This document shows, piece by piece, positions 56,377 through 64,000 of a stretch of DNA of 64,000 nt. This stretch comes from CAVWSM01 sp963799425 (GTDB lineage: Bacteria > Actinomycetota > Actinomycetes > Jiangellales > Jiangellaceae). Below the pieces are notes generated by a model. It saw nothing but the letters and a program-made list of their open reading frames with translations. It was not told the origin of the DNA and searched no databases. Numbering within the stretch: position 1 is the first letter of the stretch; every line of letters starts with the position of its first letter. Location: the NCBI GenBank assembly GCA_963799425.1, contig CAWCXA010000017.1, positions 62,001-126,000 of the forward strand, in the 5' to 3' direction. The translations under genes and the position numbers were made by a program.

Positions 56377-57297
56377 TCATGCGGTCGTGTGGCTCCCGCT
56401 TTCGGGGGTGAGGAAGTCGACGAGCAGGTCGTTGACGCGTGCGGCCTCGTCGTGGTGGACCCAGTGCGACGCGTTGGGCAGTCGCTCGACCCGGTCGAGG
56501 TTGGGCACGTCCTCGTGGTGCGGCTCGGCGAGGTTGGGGCCGAGGTAGCGGTCGCCCTGCCCCCAGATGACCAGGGTGGGCGCCGAGATGGGGCGGACCT
56601 TCTGCTTCGACCCCAGCCGCACCGCGGCGCGGTAGTAGTCGATCATCGCCTTCGCTGCCCCTGGCTTCGACCACGCCTCGACGTAGCGATCGATCTCTTG
56701 CGCCGTGTACGGCGGGCGGGCGTCGCGCAGGAAGCGCTGGAAGAACCGCCAGTGCCGGCGGCGCGCCCGACGCTCGGGCAGCCTCGGGAACTGGAAGTAG
56801 AAGAAGTACCAGCTCCGCAACAGCTGACGCGGGTTGCGCAGCCCCTCGTTCAGCCGGCGCGGGTGGGCCGCGTTCAGGATGACGAGGCGGTCGACGACCT
56901 CCGGATGGTTGGCCGCCAGGGTCCACGCGACCGATCCGCCCCAGTCGTGACCGACCACCGTCGCGGACTCGGCACCGAGCCCGCGGATCAGACCACGGAT
57001 GTCGGCGGCGAGCTTGTCGGCGGTGTAGGCGGTGTAGGCGTCCGGCTTCGACGACAGGTTGTAGCCGCGCAGGTCGGGCGCGACGACGCGGAAGCCCGCC
57101 TTCACCAGCGGTGCGATCTGCTGCCGCCAGCCGTACCAGAACTCCGGGAAGCCGTGCAGCAGCAGGACCAGCGGCCCGTCGCCGGCCTCGACGTAGTGCA
57201 ATCGCACGTCGCCGACCTCGGCGTAGCCCTCGTGAAGGCCGGTGCCGGCGTCGGTCGTCGCGCTGGTGAAGGTATCGGGCGTCAAGGTGGTGGTCAT
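56377..57297 (-). CDS. epoxide-hydrolase-like alpha/beta hydrolase
   Basis: A 306-residue enzyme. LLLHGFPEFWYGWRQQIAPLVKAGFRVVAPDLRGYNLSSKP and VVGHDWGGSVAWTLAANHPEVVDRLVILNAAHP carry the HGxP oxyanion motif and the aspartate nucleophile of epoxide hydrolases. A lid with Tyr-rich helices (SWYFFYFQFPRLPER) supplies the proton-donor tyrosines. The acid and histidine are in WGQGDRYLG and NASHWVHHDEA. AGGAGA precedes the ATG. Haloalkane dehalogenases share the nucleophile but usually have a Trp or Asn at the halide site. Confidence 0.88.
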   Translation of the reverse strand: MTTTLTPDTFTSATTDAGTGLHEGYAEVGDVRLHYVEAGDGPLVLLLHGFPEFWYGWRQQIAPLVKAGFRVVAPDLRGYNLSSKPDAYTAYTADKLAADIRGLIRGLGAESATVVGHDWGGSVAWTLAANHPEVVDRLVILNAAHPRRLNEGLRNPRQLLRSWYFFYFQFPRLPERRARRRHWRFFQRFLRDARPPYTAQEIDRYVEAWSKPGAAKAMIDYYRAAVRLGSKQKVRPISAPTLVIWGQGDRYLGPNLAEPHHEDVPNLDRVERLPNASHWVHHDEAARVNDLLVDFLTPESGSHTTA

Positions 57298-57321
57298 GAC
57301 AATCTCCTCTCAAGAGATCTA

Positions 57322-57335
57322 GTTGTGCGTACAAC
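57322..57335. promoter_or_regulatory. palindrome before the epoxide-hydrolase-like gene
   Basis: GTTGTGCGTACAAC has 5-bp arms and a 4-bp centre and lies 25 bp before the ATG, overlapping the probable promoter. It looks like a small TetR/MarR-type operator, but no such regulator gene is in the window. Confidence 0.4.
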
Positions 57336-57416
57336 CAGACCTTGCGCCCCTCGCCCCCACATCGCGCCCATGAACCCCCTGGTCCGCACCCCCCGGGCGC
57401 GCCGGGAGACACCTGC

Positions 57417-58094
57417 CTACACCGACGCGCCGCGCGTGAAGCCAAGCGTCTCGACCAGGATTGCGCGGAAGTCCACGGTCGAGTCAGCGTCGTGGTTCTG
57501 CAGACCGAGGTAACCCCCCAGGCCGCGACGCGAATTCGTACTCACGAATTGGTTGACCAACACGTCGTTCAGCCAGACCGTGTACTCGCGGCCGGTCACC
57601 CGAATGCGGTAGGAGTTCCACTCTCCGGGCGGGCGCGACGCGGACGCGCTCGGTGCGCGGAAACCGTAGATTGCGCCGGTCGTTTGAGGGTCGCGACTGG
57701 GGTTGTCGTTGATTTGGACCTCGTACCCATGCTCAATCGCGACGCCTGGATCGTCCTGCGGATCGGGAAAGCGGAGGAAGACTCCGGAGTTGTCCGTCCG
57801 GTCAGACGTCCGCCAGTCGAGCCGGAGTTCGAAGTCGCCGAAGCTCTGACGGTCGAACCACAGCAGGCCCATGCCACCGTGCGTCCGCAACATACCGTCA
57901 CGCAACTCGAAGTGGCCGGGTCCGGCGTGTGACCAGCCACTCATCGAGCTGCCATCGAAGAGGACCACCTCAGCCGGGTTCCGATCGGCCGCCTCGTCGT
58001 CCCCCCCGCCATCGGAGCAGCCGGGCAGCGAAAGCAGCAGGACAGTCAGCAGGGCCATGTGCCACCGAAATCGGTTGGCGCCACTCACTGCCAC
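57417..58094 (-). CDS. DUF1080 (3-keto-disaccharide hydrolase type) lipoprotein
   Basis: A protein of up to 225 residues, exported as a lipoprotein (MALLTVLLLSLPGC; start 58094 or 58058). The mature domain is a concanavalin-like sandwich: VVLFDGSSMSGWSHAG, FELRDGMLRTHGGMGLLWFDRQSFGDFELRLDWRTS, NSGVFLRFPDP, YEVQINDN, GAIYGF and GEWNSYRIRVTGREYTVWLNDVLVNQF are the hallmarks of DUF1080. Family members include hydrolases/lyases of 3-keto-glycosides and often lie beside Gfo/Idh/MocA and TIM-barrel genes, as broadly seen in this window. Confidence 0.88.
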   Translation of the reverse strand: MAVSGANRFRWHMALLTVLLLSLPGCSDGGGDDEAADRNPAEVVLFDGSSMSGWSHAGPGHFELRDGMLRTHGGMGLLWFDRQSFGDFELRLDWRTSDRTDNSGVFLRFPDPQDDPGVAIEHGYEVQINDNPSRDPQTTGAIYGFRAPSASASRPPGEWNSYRIRVTGREYTVWLNDVLVNQFVSTNSRRGLGGYLGLQNHDADSTVDFRAILVETLGFTRGASV

Positions 58095-58098
58095 CCTC

Positions 58099-58635
58099 TC
58101 ATGCTCGCAGCAGCACGGGGCTGTCCGAAATCATCTCGGCCAGCATGAGGGGGGCGCCGTCCGGAGACGGCGTCCCCCTCATGGCGCGCGCCGCACCGTG
58201 ACCCCCCCGCTTGGCCAGCACCGCATGGACCTGGGCCTTGAGCCCGGACCGAATCGCCACCAGCTTGGCCCGGTGCCGGACCATCTCCCGTAGCTGCCGC
58301 ACCGCCGGCGGGGCCACCCATGCCTCGGGCAGCCGGCCCATCCGCAGCTGGTCCGCCAGATCAGCGGCAACCCGCTCGTCATTCTTGACCCGCCGGTAGG
58401 CGAACCCCTTCACGCCCAACGGGTGCGCCAGGTGCACCACCGCGCCCGCCTCGGCCAGCACGTCCGCCGCCCAATACCACCCGTAGGTGGCCTCCAGCAC
58501 CACCTCCGGGCTCTCACGCCACGAGGCGGCCTGCTCGGCCAGGGTGAACGGGTCATTGTCCTCCTCCACAGGGGCCTCCTTCGTCGTGGTGGATGTGAAC
58601 ACCCCAAGCGAATAACCCACTTGGGTGACTATCAC
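58099..58635 (-). pseudogene. IS110-family transposase fragment
   Basis: The middle of the frame is typical of the N-terminal DEDD domain of IS110 transposases: VVLEATYGWYWAADVLAEAGAVVHLAHPLGVKGFAYRRVKNDERVAADLADQL, then REMVRHRAKLVAIRSGLKAQVHAVLAK. The first part with the first catalytic acid is missing, and so is the C-terminal half with the second domain. It is therefore a dead relic of about 460 bp. The last 25 residues or so of the frame do not belong to the family. Confidence 0.8.
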
Positions 58636-58707
58636 GAGGAGCGGAGGCCCCGCTCCTTCATCGCATCAGAGGCCCTTTCACGTGCTCTGACGCAGCACTG
58701 AATCGTC

Positions 58708-58752
<45 letters not shown>

Positions 58753-58868
58753 GGTATCGTCGCAGGTCAGCGGGCTTGTCAGGCTCTCCACGTGGAGCCC
58801 TGAGGCCTGGGAAGGGCGTTCGTACTGCGAAGGCCGTCGGGTCAGTGGCGACGCGGCTACGCCGTGAC

Positions 58869-58897
58869 GGGGGGCGCCGCCGGCGGCGGCGCCCCCC
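58869..58897 (-). terminator. terminator of the island sugar-dehydrogenase operon
   Basis: GGGGGGCGCCGCC, loop GGC, GGCGGCGCCCCCC. A 13-bp GC-only stem, 11 bp beyond the minus-strand stop at 58909. Confidence 0.8.
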
Positions 58898-58908
58898 GAA
58901 CGTCGTCG

Positions 58909-61014
58909 CTAGGCGGTCGGCTCGAGGACGACCTCGTCCGACCCCGTGAGCGGCGGCAGGCCGTCGCCTGGGTCGTCGGTGTACTCGGCGACGAAGACGC
59001 CGCTGAGGTTCGCGGCGGGATCATGGCCGCCGAGCGAGGTCTGGATCGTGCCGGTGCAGCCGAACGCCGTCGTCAGCGGGTGGCCGTGCGTGTCGTGACC
59101 CAGGATGTAGGTCACCTGCACGCGCGCGCAGTCGACCGGCTGGTCGTCCGTCACGCTGACCTCGAACGGCACCGCATCGCCGAAGGCGAACGCGTCGCCG
59201 TCCTGCGGAGTGACGAACTCGACAACCGGTGGCGTGTTGCCGACGATGATCGTCACGTAATCGGTCCCGGAGCGCCCACCCTGGTCGGTCACCTTGAGCG
59301 TCGCGTTGAACACGCCGTTCTCGGTGAACGTGTAGGTGGGGTTGGGCGCCTTCGAGTCGACCTTGCCGTCCGCGTTGAAGTCCCACTGGTAGGTGAGCTT
59401 CTGGTTCTCAGGGTCGCTGACGTCGCTCGTGAAGCTGACCGGGAGCGGAGCGAGCCCGTTCGTGGTGTCGGCCACGATGCTCACGGTCGGAGCGAAATTG
59501 CCGTTGGCACCCAGGTAGTCGATCCGGACGAGCTCAGCGCCGGGCTGGTTCTGGCCGAAGAACCCGTTGCCGTAGTTGAGCACGTACAACGAGCCGTCCG
59601 GACCGAACTCGATGTCCATCGGGTTCTGGAGGTCGAACGATGCCAGCACATCGTTGATCTCGGCCACCTCGGTCCGGCTCGCATCGAGCCGGAACTCCTT
59701 GATGTAGTCGCGCGTCCACTCAAAGAAGAGCGGGACGTTGTCGTAGTACTCCGGCCACGCAGTCGGGTTGCGGCCGTGCGTCGCCTTGCCGTCGAACTGG
59801 TACGCCGGGCCGGCCATCGGGCCGATGCCGCCGGTCTCCAGCTCCGGGAACTGCGCCGACAGCCCGTAGCTGTACCAGACCTGCGGCTGCGTGACCGGCG
59901 GCAGATCGGTGAGCCCGGTGTTGTGCGGCGACTCGTTCACCAGGTTGTCACAGTCGAACGTCTCACCCGACACGCCCGTGGCGAAGTCGTAGTCGACGTA
60001 CGGCAGCTCGGCCGTCGCGCAGTACGGCCAACCGTAGTAGCCGGGCTCGGTGGCGATGAACCACTTGCCCTGACCGGCCGGCCCGCGCAGCGGATTCGCG
60101 CTCTGGGCGTCCGGGGAGTAGTCGGCCACGTAGAGCTCGCCCTCTTCGACGTTGTACTCGATCCGGAACGGATTCCGGAGGCCCATCAGGTAGATCTCCG
60201 GGCGCGTCAGCGGGTCGCCGTCCTCGAAGAGATTGCCGTCGGGGATCGTGTAGCCGCCGCCCTCCGTCGGCGTGATCCGCAGGATCTTGCCGCGCAGGTC
60301 GTTCGTGTTCGCCGCCGTGCGCTGTGCGTCGAACGCCGGGTTGCGGCCCTCGCGCTCGTCGATCGGCGTGTAGCCGTCGGACTGGAACGGGTTCGTGTCG
60401 TCCCCGGTCGAGAGGTACAGGTTGCCGTCGCCGTCGAAGACGATGTCCCCGCCGACGTGGCAGCAGATGCCGCGGTCGACCGGCACGTCGAGGATCTGCT
60501 GCTCCGAGCCGAGGTTGACGGTGTCCGTCTTCTCGTTCCACTGGAAGCGCGAGAGGCGGATGACGCCCTCGAACGCGGCGAACTCCTCCGGCGTGCCGAA
60601 CTCGGGCGCATCGCCCTCGTTGACCGTCGGCGTCGCCGGGTCGTCGACGGGCGTGTCCAGGGGCGGCGAGTAGTACAGGTAGATCCACCCGTTCTTCTTG
60701 AAGTTCGGATCGAGCGCGATGTTCTGCAGCCCCTCCTCGTCGTGCTGGTACACGTCGAGCTGAGCGGCGAGCGTCTTCAGGCCGGTGTCCGGATCGTGCA
60801 GCCAGACATGGCCCTGGCGCGTGACGTGCAGCACGCGGCCGTCCGGAAGCACGGCCAGGTCCATCGGCTCACCAGGCGAGTCGTCGATCACGACCTTCTG
60901 GAAGCTCGAGTCGGGCGGGGGCGGGGCGACTTGCGCGGCGGCTGGCGATGCGGATAACCCGCCAAGCGCCACGACCAGGCAAACCGGCATGACCGAGATA
61001 GCTGCCTTTCGCAT
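58909..61014 (-). CDS. secreted sugar dehydrogenase (GSDH-type) with PKD domain
   Basis: A 701-residue Sec-exported protein (MRKAAISVMPVCLVVALGG...AAAQ). The beta-propeller (about residues 35-500) has MDLAVLPDGRVLHVTRQGHVWL, CCHVGGDIVFDGDGNLYLSTGDDTNPF, LRGKILRI and YLMGLRNPFRIEYN. A PKD domain follows (about 505-590, YQWDFNADGKVDSKAPNPTYTFTENG), then the same odd domain with ILGHDTHGH as in the 1126-residue protein. It lacks the ThuA and CBM6-like ends of that relative. It is the second gene of an operon behind a Tat-exported TIM barrel, mirroring 30.8-35.7 kb. Confidence 0.9.
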   Translation of the reverse strand: MRKAAISVMPVCLVVALGGLSASPAAAQVAPPPPDSSFQKVVIDDSPGEPMDLAVLPDGRVLHVTRQGHVWLHDPDTGLKTLAAQLDVYQHDEEGLQNIALDPNFKKNGWIYLYYSPPLDTPVDDPATPTVNEGDAPEFGTPEEFAAFEGVIRLSRFQWNEKTDTVNLGSEQQILDVPVDRGICCHVGGDIVFDGDGNLYLSTGDDTNPFQSDGYTPIDEREGRNPAFDAQRTAANTNDLRGKILRITPTEGGGYTIPDGNLFEDGDPLTRPEIYLMGLRNPFRIEYNVEEGELYVADYSPDAQSANPLRGPAGQGKWFIATEPGYYGWPYCATAELPYVDYDFATGVSGETFDCDNLVNESPHNTGLTDLPPVTQPQVWYSYGLSAQFPELETGGIGPMAGPAYQFDGKATHGRNPTAWPEYYDNVPLFFEWTRDYIKEFRLDASRTEVAEINDVLASFDLQNPMDIEFGPDGSLYVLNYGNGFFGQNQPGAELVRIDYLGANGNFAPTVSIVADTTNGLAPLPVSFTSDVSDPENQKLTYQWDFNADGKVDSKAPNPTYTFTENGVFNATLKVTDQGGRSGTDYVTIIVGNTPPVVEFVTPQDGDAFAFGDAVPFEVSVTDDQPVDCARVQVTYILGHDTHGHPLTTAFGCTGTIQTSLGGHDPAANLSGVFVAEYTDDPGDGLPPLTGSDEVVLEPTA

Positions 61015-61075
61015 GGAGACGTCCTCCTCCATTGGTTCAGCGCAGAGGACCCGCCGGGTCCCGGCTGGGGACGGA

Positions 61076-62050
61076 CTAGAAGCGGATCGCCGCGAGGAAG
61101 TCGTAGCCGACTTCTGCCGTGGACAGGGCGTCGGCGGGCGACCGAGGCGGGGTGCCGGCGTCGTCGCGCTCGACGATGTACTCGACCACGCCCGCCGTCT
61201 TCGAGTCCTGGAAGATCCTCGCAAAGTCGAGGAGGCCTTGACCGGGGTCCTCGAAACTGCCGGCCTGGTTCATGTCCTTGACGTGGTACTGCAGGACCCG
61301 GCGCTTGTTCTGCTTGAAGAGGTCCACCGGGTCGCGCGCCCCCCGAACGGCCCAGAACAGGTCCACCTCCAGGTGCACGAGGTCGGGATCGGTCTCGTCG
61401 GTCAGGACGTCGTAAGCGGTGCGCGACGGGTCGTCGGTCAGCCTGAAGAACTCCCAGTTGTGGTTGTGGTAGCCAAGCTGGAGCCCGGCGTCTTGGGCCA
61501 TCTGGCCTGCCAAGTTCATGTCGCGCGCGAACGCCTGCCACGCCGCCTTGGTGCGAGTCACCTCACCGGTCCCGAAGTTGATGCCGAAGAACGGGTGCAC
61601 GATGTAGGTCGACCCCAGGAGGTTGGCGTCGGCGAGCGAGGCGCTCCATGCGGCCTGGTCAAACGGCTGCGGGATCAGGACGTGGCCGGAGGTCGACACA
61701 ATCTCGTTGGCGTCCAGCACCGCCTTGAACTCCGCGGCGGTTCGGCCGACGAAGCCCGCGTGCTCGACCCGCGTGTAGCCGATCGCGTGGAGCGCGGCGA
61801 TTGTGCCCTCGAAGTCGATGGCGAGCTGGTCTCGCAGAGTGAACAGCTGAATGCTGATCTGATCAACTGGAACCCTGCCTTTGTCGCGCCCACGCCCGCC
61901 TTCAGCGGCGAGCGCCGGCGTTGCCACCGCCGCAGGGCCGCCGACGGCAGCGACGGCGGCGGTGGCGGCCACCCCGCGCAGGAATCTGCGCCGGTCGACG
62001 ATCGGGATTTTGTCCTCAAGGCTGCTGGGGTCAAATTCACCGGTGCACAT
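61076..62050 (-). CDS. Tat-exported sugar phosphate isomerase/epimerase-like protein
   Basis: A 324-residue TIM-barrel protein with a Tat signal, VDRRRFLRGVAATAAVAAVGG. The active-site pieces LGYHNHNWEF, HLEVDLFWAV, QYHVKDMN and EYIVERDD match the protein at 44573-45571 position by position. GFVGRTAAEFKAVLDANEIVSTSGHVLIP is the second-strand region. It is the first gene of the island operon, 61 bp before the dehydrogenase. Export of a metal-dependent isomerase-like enzyme together with a propeller dehydrogenase suggests joint action outside the membrane. Confidence 0.9.
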   Translation of the reverse strand: MCTGEFDPSSLEDKIPIVDRRRFLRGVAATAAVAAVGGPAAVATPALAAEGGRGRDKGRVPVDQISIQLFTLRDQLAIDFEGTIAALHAIGYTRVEHAGFVGRTAAEFKAVLDANEIVSTSGHVLIPQPFDQAAWSASLADANLLGSTYIVHPFFGINFGTGEVTRTKAAWQAFARDMNLAGQMAQDAGLQLGYHNHNWEFFRLTDDPSRTAYDVLTDETDPDLVHLEVDLFWAVRGARDPVDLFKQNKRRVLQYHVKDMNQAGSFEDPGQGLLDFARIFQDSKTAGVVEYIVERDDAGTPPRSPADALSTAEVGYDFLAAIRF

Positions 62051-62435
62051 CCTCGATCACCTCGCCTCTGGCTGCAGGTGTCGGTCGGGTTCGTCCCCGC
62101 GGGAGCAAACGAGGCGGCGGACCCGCCGCTGGTGCCGCTGAACCTAGTGGTGACCGTGGGCGAACGCCAGCGGTAGGGCCAACTTGTGGTTTTGCTATTT
62201 TCCAGCGGAAATTGGCGTCTAGCGCGGACACCGTTTGGCTTGGCAATTGGCAAAATGTGTTCGAGATCTCGGCGGCCAGCAGTGCGTCGCCAGACGCGGC
62301 GAACCGTCGCGGCGGGAGGTGCCGGAGCCAGCAAACCGGTGCGCGTCAGCCGGTTACGGTAAGGCTCCCAGCTGTCGCAGACTCGCATGCAACGATGCTC
62401 TTGGCAGGGCCGTGAAGTTTGCCATCGACGGCACG
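62051..62435. other. upstream region of the island operon
   Basis: 385 bp without a convincing gene. The part 62171-62270 is clearly richer in A and T than its surroundings (TTGTGGTTTTGCTATTTTCC) and holds the direct repeat TTGGCAATTGGCAA. It probably contains the promoter and operator of the Tat-isomerase operon. No clear palindrome was found. Confidence 0.3.
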
Positions 62436-63412
62436 TGAAAACTGACCCCCTGAGGTTCCTCGAAAATTGACCCCCTCCCTGGACCCTGGCGCTAACCGAG
62501 CCAGGGAGGGAGCGAGGTGTTACTCGTGGAGGACTGGGCCGAGATCCGCCGGCTGCATCGGTCGGAGCACATGCCGATCAAGGCGATCGCCCGGGTGATG
62601 GGGGTGTCGCGGAACACGGTGCGGGCCGCGCTTCGAGCCGAGGCGCCACCGAAGTACGAGCGGGCCGGGTCGGGGTCGATCATGGACGCGGTGGAGCCGC
62701 GGATCCGGGAGTTACTCAAGGCGTGGCCGGACATGCCGACCACGGTGATCGCGGACCGGATCGGCTGGACCCGCTCGATCCGGGTGCTGCGCAAGCGGGT
62801 CAGTGATCTGCGGCCGGTGTATCTGCCGCCGGACCCGGCGTCGCGCACCGCGTATGTGGCCGGGAGATCGCGCAGTGCGACTTCTGGTTCCCGCCGATCG
62901 AGGTGCCGGTCGGGTTCGGGCAGACCCGCACGGCCAAGCAGCTGCCGGTGTTGACGATGGTGTGCGGCTACTCGAGGTGGCTGTCCGGTCTGCTGCTGCC
63001 GACTAGGACGGCGGCGGACTTGTTCGCCGGCTGGTGGCGGCACCTCGACATGCTCGGTGCGGTGCCGCGGGTGCTGGTGTGGGACGGCGAGTCCGCGGTC
63101 GGTCGGTGGCGCGGAGGGCGCAGCGAGCTGACCGCGGAGTGTCAGGCGTTCCGCGGCGTACTCGGCGCGAAGGTTCTCGTGTTGCGGCCGGCCGACCCGG
63201 AGGCCAAGGGCATCATCGAACGGGCGCACGACTACCTGGAGCGCTCGTTCCTGCCCGGCCGCACGTTCTCCTCGCCGGCCGACTTCAACGCACAGTTGGG
63301 CGAGTGGCTTCGGGTGGTGAACCGTCGCCCGCGGCGCGTGTTGGGCTGCGCACCGACCGACCGGGTCGGCGCCGACCGGCAGGCGATGCTGTCGCTGCCG
63401 CCGGTCGCCAGC
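62436..63412 (+). mobile_element. IS21-family element, right part lost
   Basis: The left end starts TGAAAACTGACCCCCTGAGG and is followed by the subterminal repeat CGAAAATTGACCCCC, the usual layout of IS21 relatives. The istA gene inside is frameshifted and its end is missing. The helper ATPase gene istB and the right terminal repeat are absent. The element is dead. Confidence 0.8.
62517..63412 (+). pseudogene. IS21 transposase IstA, frameshifted and truncated
   Basis: WAEIRRLHRSEHMPIKAIARVMGVSRNTVRAALR is the N-terminal HTH of IstA. The frame breaks at the GGG near 62862; one added G would restore GEIAQCDFWFPPIEVPVGFG. The DDE core then continues (LVWDGESAVGR, KGIIERAHDYLERSFLPGRTF, DFNAQLGEWLRVVNRRP) up to LSLPPVA near 63409, where foreign sequence begins. 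Confidence 0.85.
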
Positions 63413-63700
63413 TGCCGAGGCGGTGCAGGAAGCCCGAGGCCGGTTGCTGGGGCTGGTGGACCCGGCGCTGGACCGGCTGGCCGAGCTGCTCGATTCCGAG
63501 GACGAAACCGTCCGGCTGCGGGCGGTGTCGACCGTGCTGGACCGGGTGCTGCCGCGGTTGGGCAGCCCCGGTCGAGGTGTCCCTGAGCGCGCCCCGCGAC
63601 CCCGACGCGGCGAGCATGGCCGAGCTGATCCGCGAGCGGCTCGCCAGGCTGGCCGAGGCGCTGCCGGGCGTGGGCGACCCGCTGGCGAGGGAGACGGCTG
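63413..63700 (+). pseudogene. fragment of an unrecognised helical protein
   Basis: Directly after the IstA break comes AEAVQEARGRLLGLVDPALDRLAELLDSEDETVRLRAVSTVLDRVLPR. Then, one base over, VEVSLSAPRDPDAASMAELIRERLARLAEALPG follows. The two parts read as one helical domain with an extra base near 63565. The style resembles small proteins of phage packaging modules, but I cannot assign it. Its start was cut off by the joint with IS21. Confidence 0.4.
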
Positions 63701-63826
63701 CGCTGCCCGGGAACCCTTACGTAGCAACGGTTTCCCGGAGGGTACGAACAGCGGGGGATTCAACGAATAGCGCGGGCGTTAGGCCCGCTGACTCCGCAGG
63801 GACGCACACCGCCAACATCAACTGTC

Positions 63827-63869
63827 CTCATAATCCCTGGGTCGTGGGTTCGAGTCCCACCCGCCCCAC
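63827..63869 (+). repeat. right attachment repeat (tRNA 3' half copy)
   Basis: 43 bp identical to the 3' half of the CAT tRNA gene (54505-54547), without a 5' half. The bases before it read AACTGTC, like the GTC before the tRNA-Thr half at 58708. It marks the right end of the island. Confidence 0.9.
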
Positions 63870-63877
63870 CGACCGCG

Positions 63878-64000
63878 TGTATTACGTCGGCTGATGCTTG
63901 ACACCTACTTCGGTTGATTCTTGACACTCGCTGATCATGAGGGAGTGGCGCTGACGATCGAGACGACTGTCTATCCGTGGTCTGGACTTGGTTGGGCGGT
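63878..64000 (+). mobile_element. left end of a second IS481-type element
   Basis: TGTATTACGTCGGCTGATGC starts exactly 8 bp after the tRNA copy, as the first element does at the left copy. Two iterated motifs, at 63885 and 63908 (CGTCGGCTGATGCTTGACAC and CTTCGGTTGATTCTTGACAC), are spaced 23 bp. A frame from GTG 63945 reads VALTIETTVYPWSGLGWAV and runs out of the window; it may be the start of its transposase. Confidence 0.65.

Noticed and set aside
58864..60957. Long plus-strand frame of about 700 codons
   Set aside because: It is the antisense shadow of the sugar dehydrogenase gene. It is rich in Arg and Val without any domain, while the minus strand has a clear signal peptide, propeller and PKD domain.

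Overview
The window comes from a high-GC actinobacterium. Codon third positions are mostly G or C, GTG starts are common, terminators are hairpins without T-runs, and the transcription factors are of LacI, ROK, Zur and NarL type. The order of housekeeping genes (glyS, dus, ppdK, dgt, dnaG, a short sigma-70 factor, tRNA-Asn) would fit Propionibacteriales or a neighbouring order. This placement is an inference and no rRNA is present to confirm it.

Layout. 1-6400: ends of hydrolase genes, an AlkD-like DNA glycosylase, and a complete zinc-uptake locus (zur-znuB-znuC-znuA, minus strand) with two Zur-like boxes over what looks like a leaderless znuA promoter. 6-24 kb: core genes, namely a YibE/F membrane protein, glycyl-tRNA synthetase, an ABC-2 exporter with its own two-component system, a Crp-type regulator, tRNA-dihydrouridine synthase, pyruvate phosphate dikinase, dGTPase, a ferredoxin-reductase-like flavoprotein and DNA primase. 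An array of hairpin repeats lies behind ppdK. 24-45.6 kb: a large carbohydrate region. It holds a LacI-controlled ABC importer, two ROK regulators, a ribose-type ABC importer, a Gfo/Idh/MocA dehydrogenase, a xylose isomerase, three xylose-isomerase-like TIM barrels (two with Tat signals) and a 1126-residue secreted ThuA/sugar-dehydrogenase/PKD/CBM6-like protein. 45.6-49.3 kb: an MFS exporter, the sigma factor and tRNA-Asn. 49.4-54.4 kb: a divergent xyloside locus (lacI-xylA against a frameshifted GH3 gene).

54.5-63.9 kb is a genomic island bounded by a CAT-anticodon tRNA gene and an exact 43-bp copy of that tRNA's 3' half. It carries an IS481-type element, a truncated IS110, a broken IS21, a stray 3' half of tRNA-Thr(CGT), an epoxide-hydrolase-like enzyme, a DUF1080 lipoprotein, and a second copy of the pair 'Tat-exported TIM barrel followed by secreted sugar dehydrogenase with PKD domain' seen in the main carbohydrate region. 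A second IS481-type end starts exactly 8 bp after the right tRNA copy, the same distance as at the left copy.

How the parts may work together. Importers bring in sugars or glycosides. Dehydrogenases (Gfo/Idh/MocA inside, the beta-propeller outside) oxidise them. TIM-barrel isomerase/lyase-like enzymes and the DUF1080 protein then process the oxidised sugars, as in known 3-keto-glycoside pathways. Placing Tat-exported TIM barrels beside secreted propeller enzymes suggests that part of this chemistry happens outside the membrane. That is the main functional hypothesis. Several genes (a permease, GH3, a hydrolase, IstA) carry single-base frameshifts, which are either decay or assembly error.
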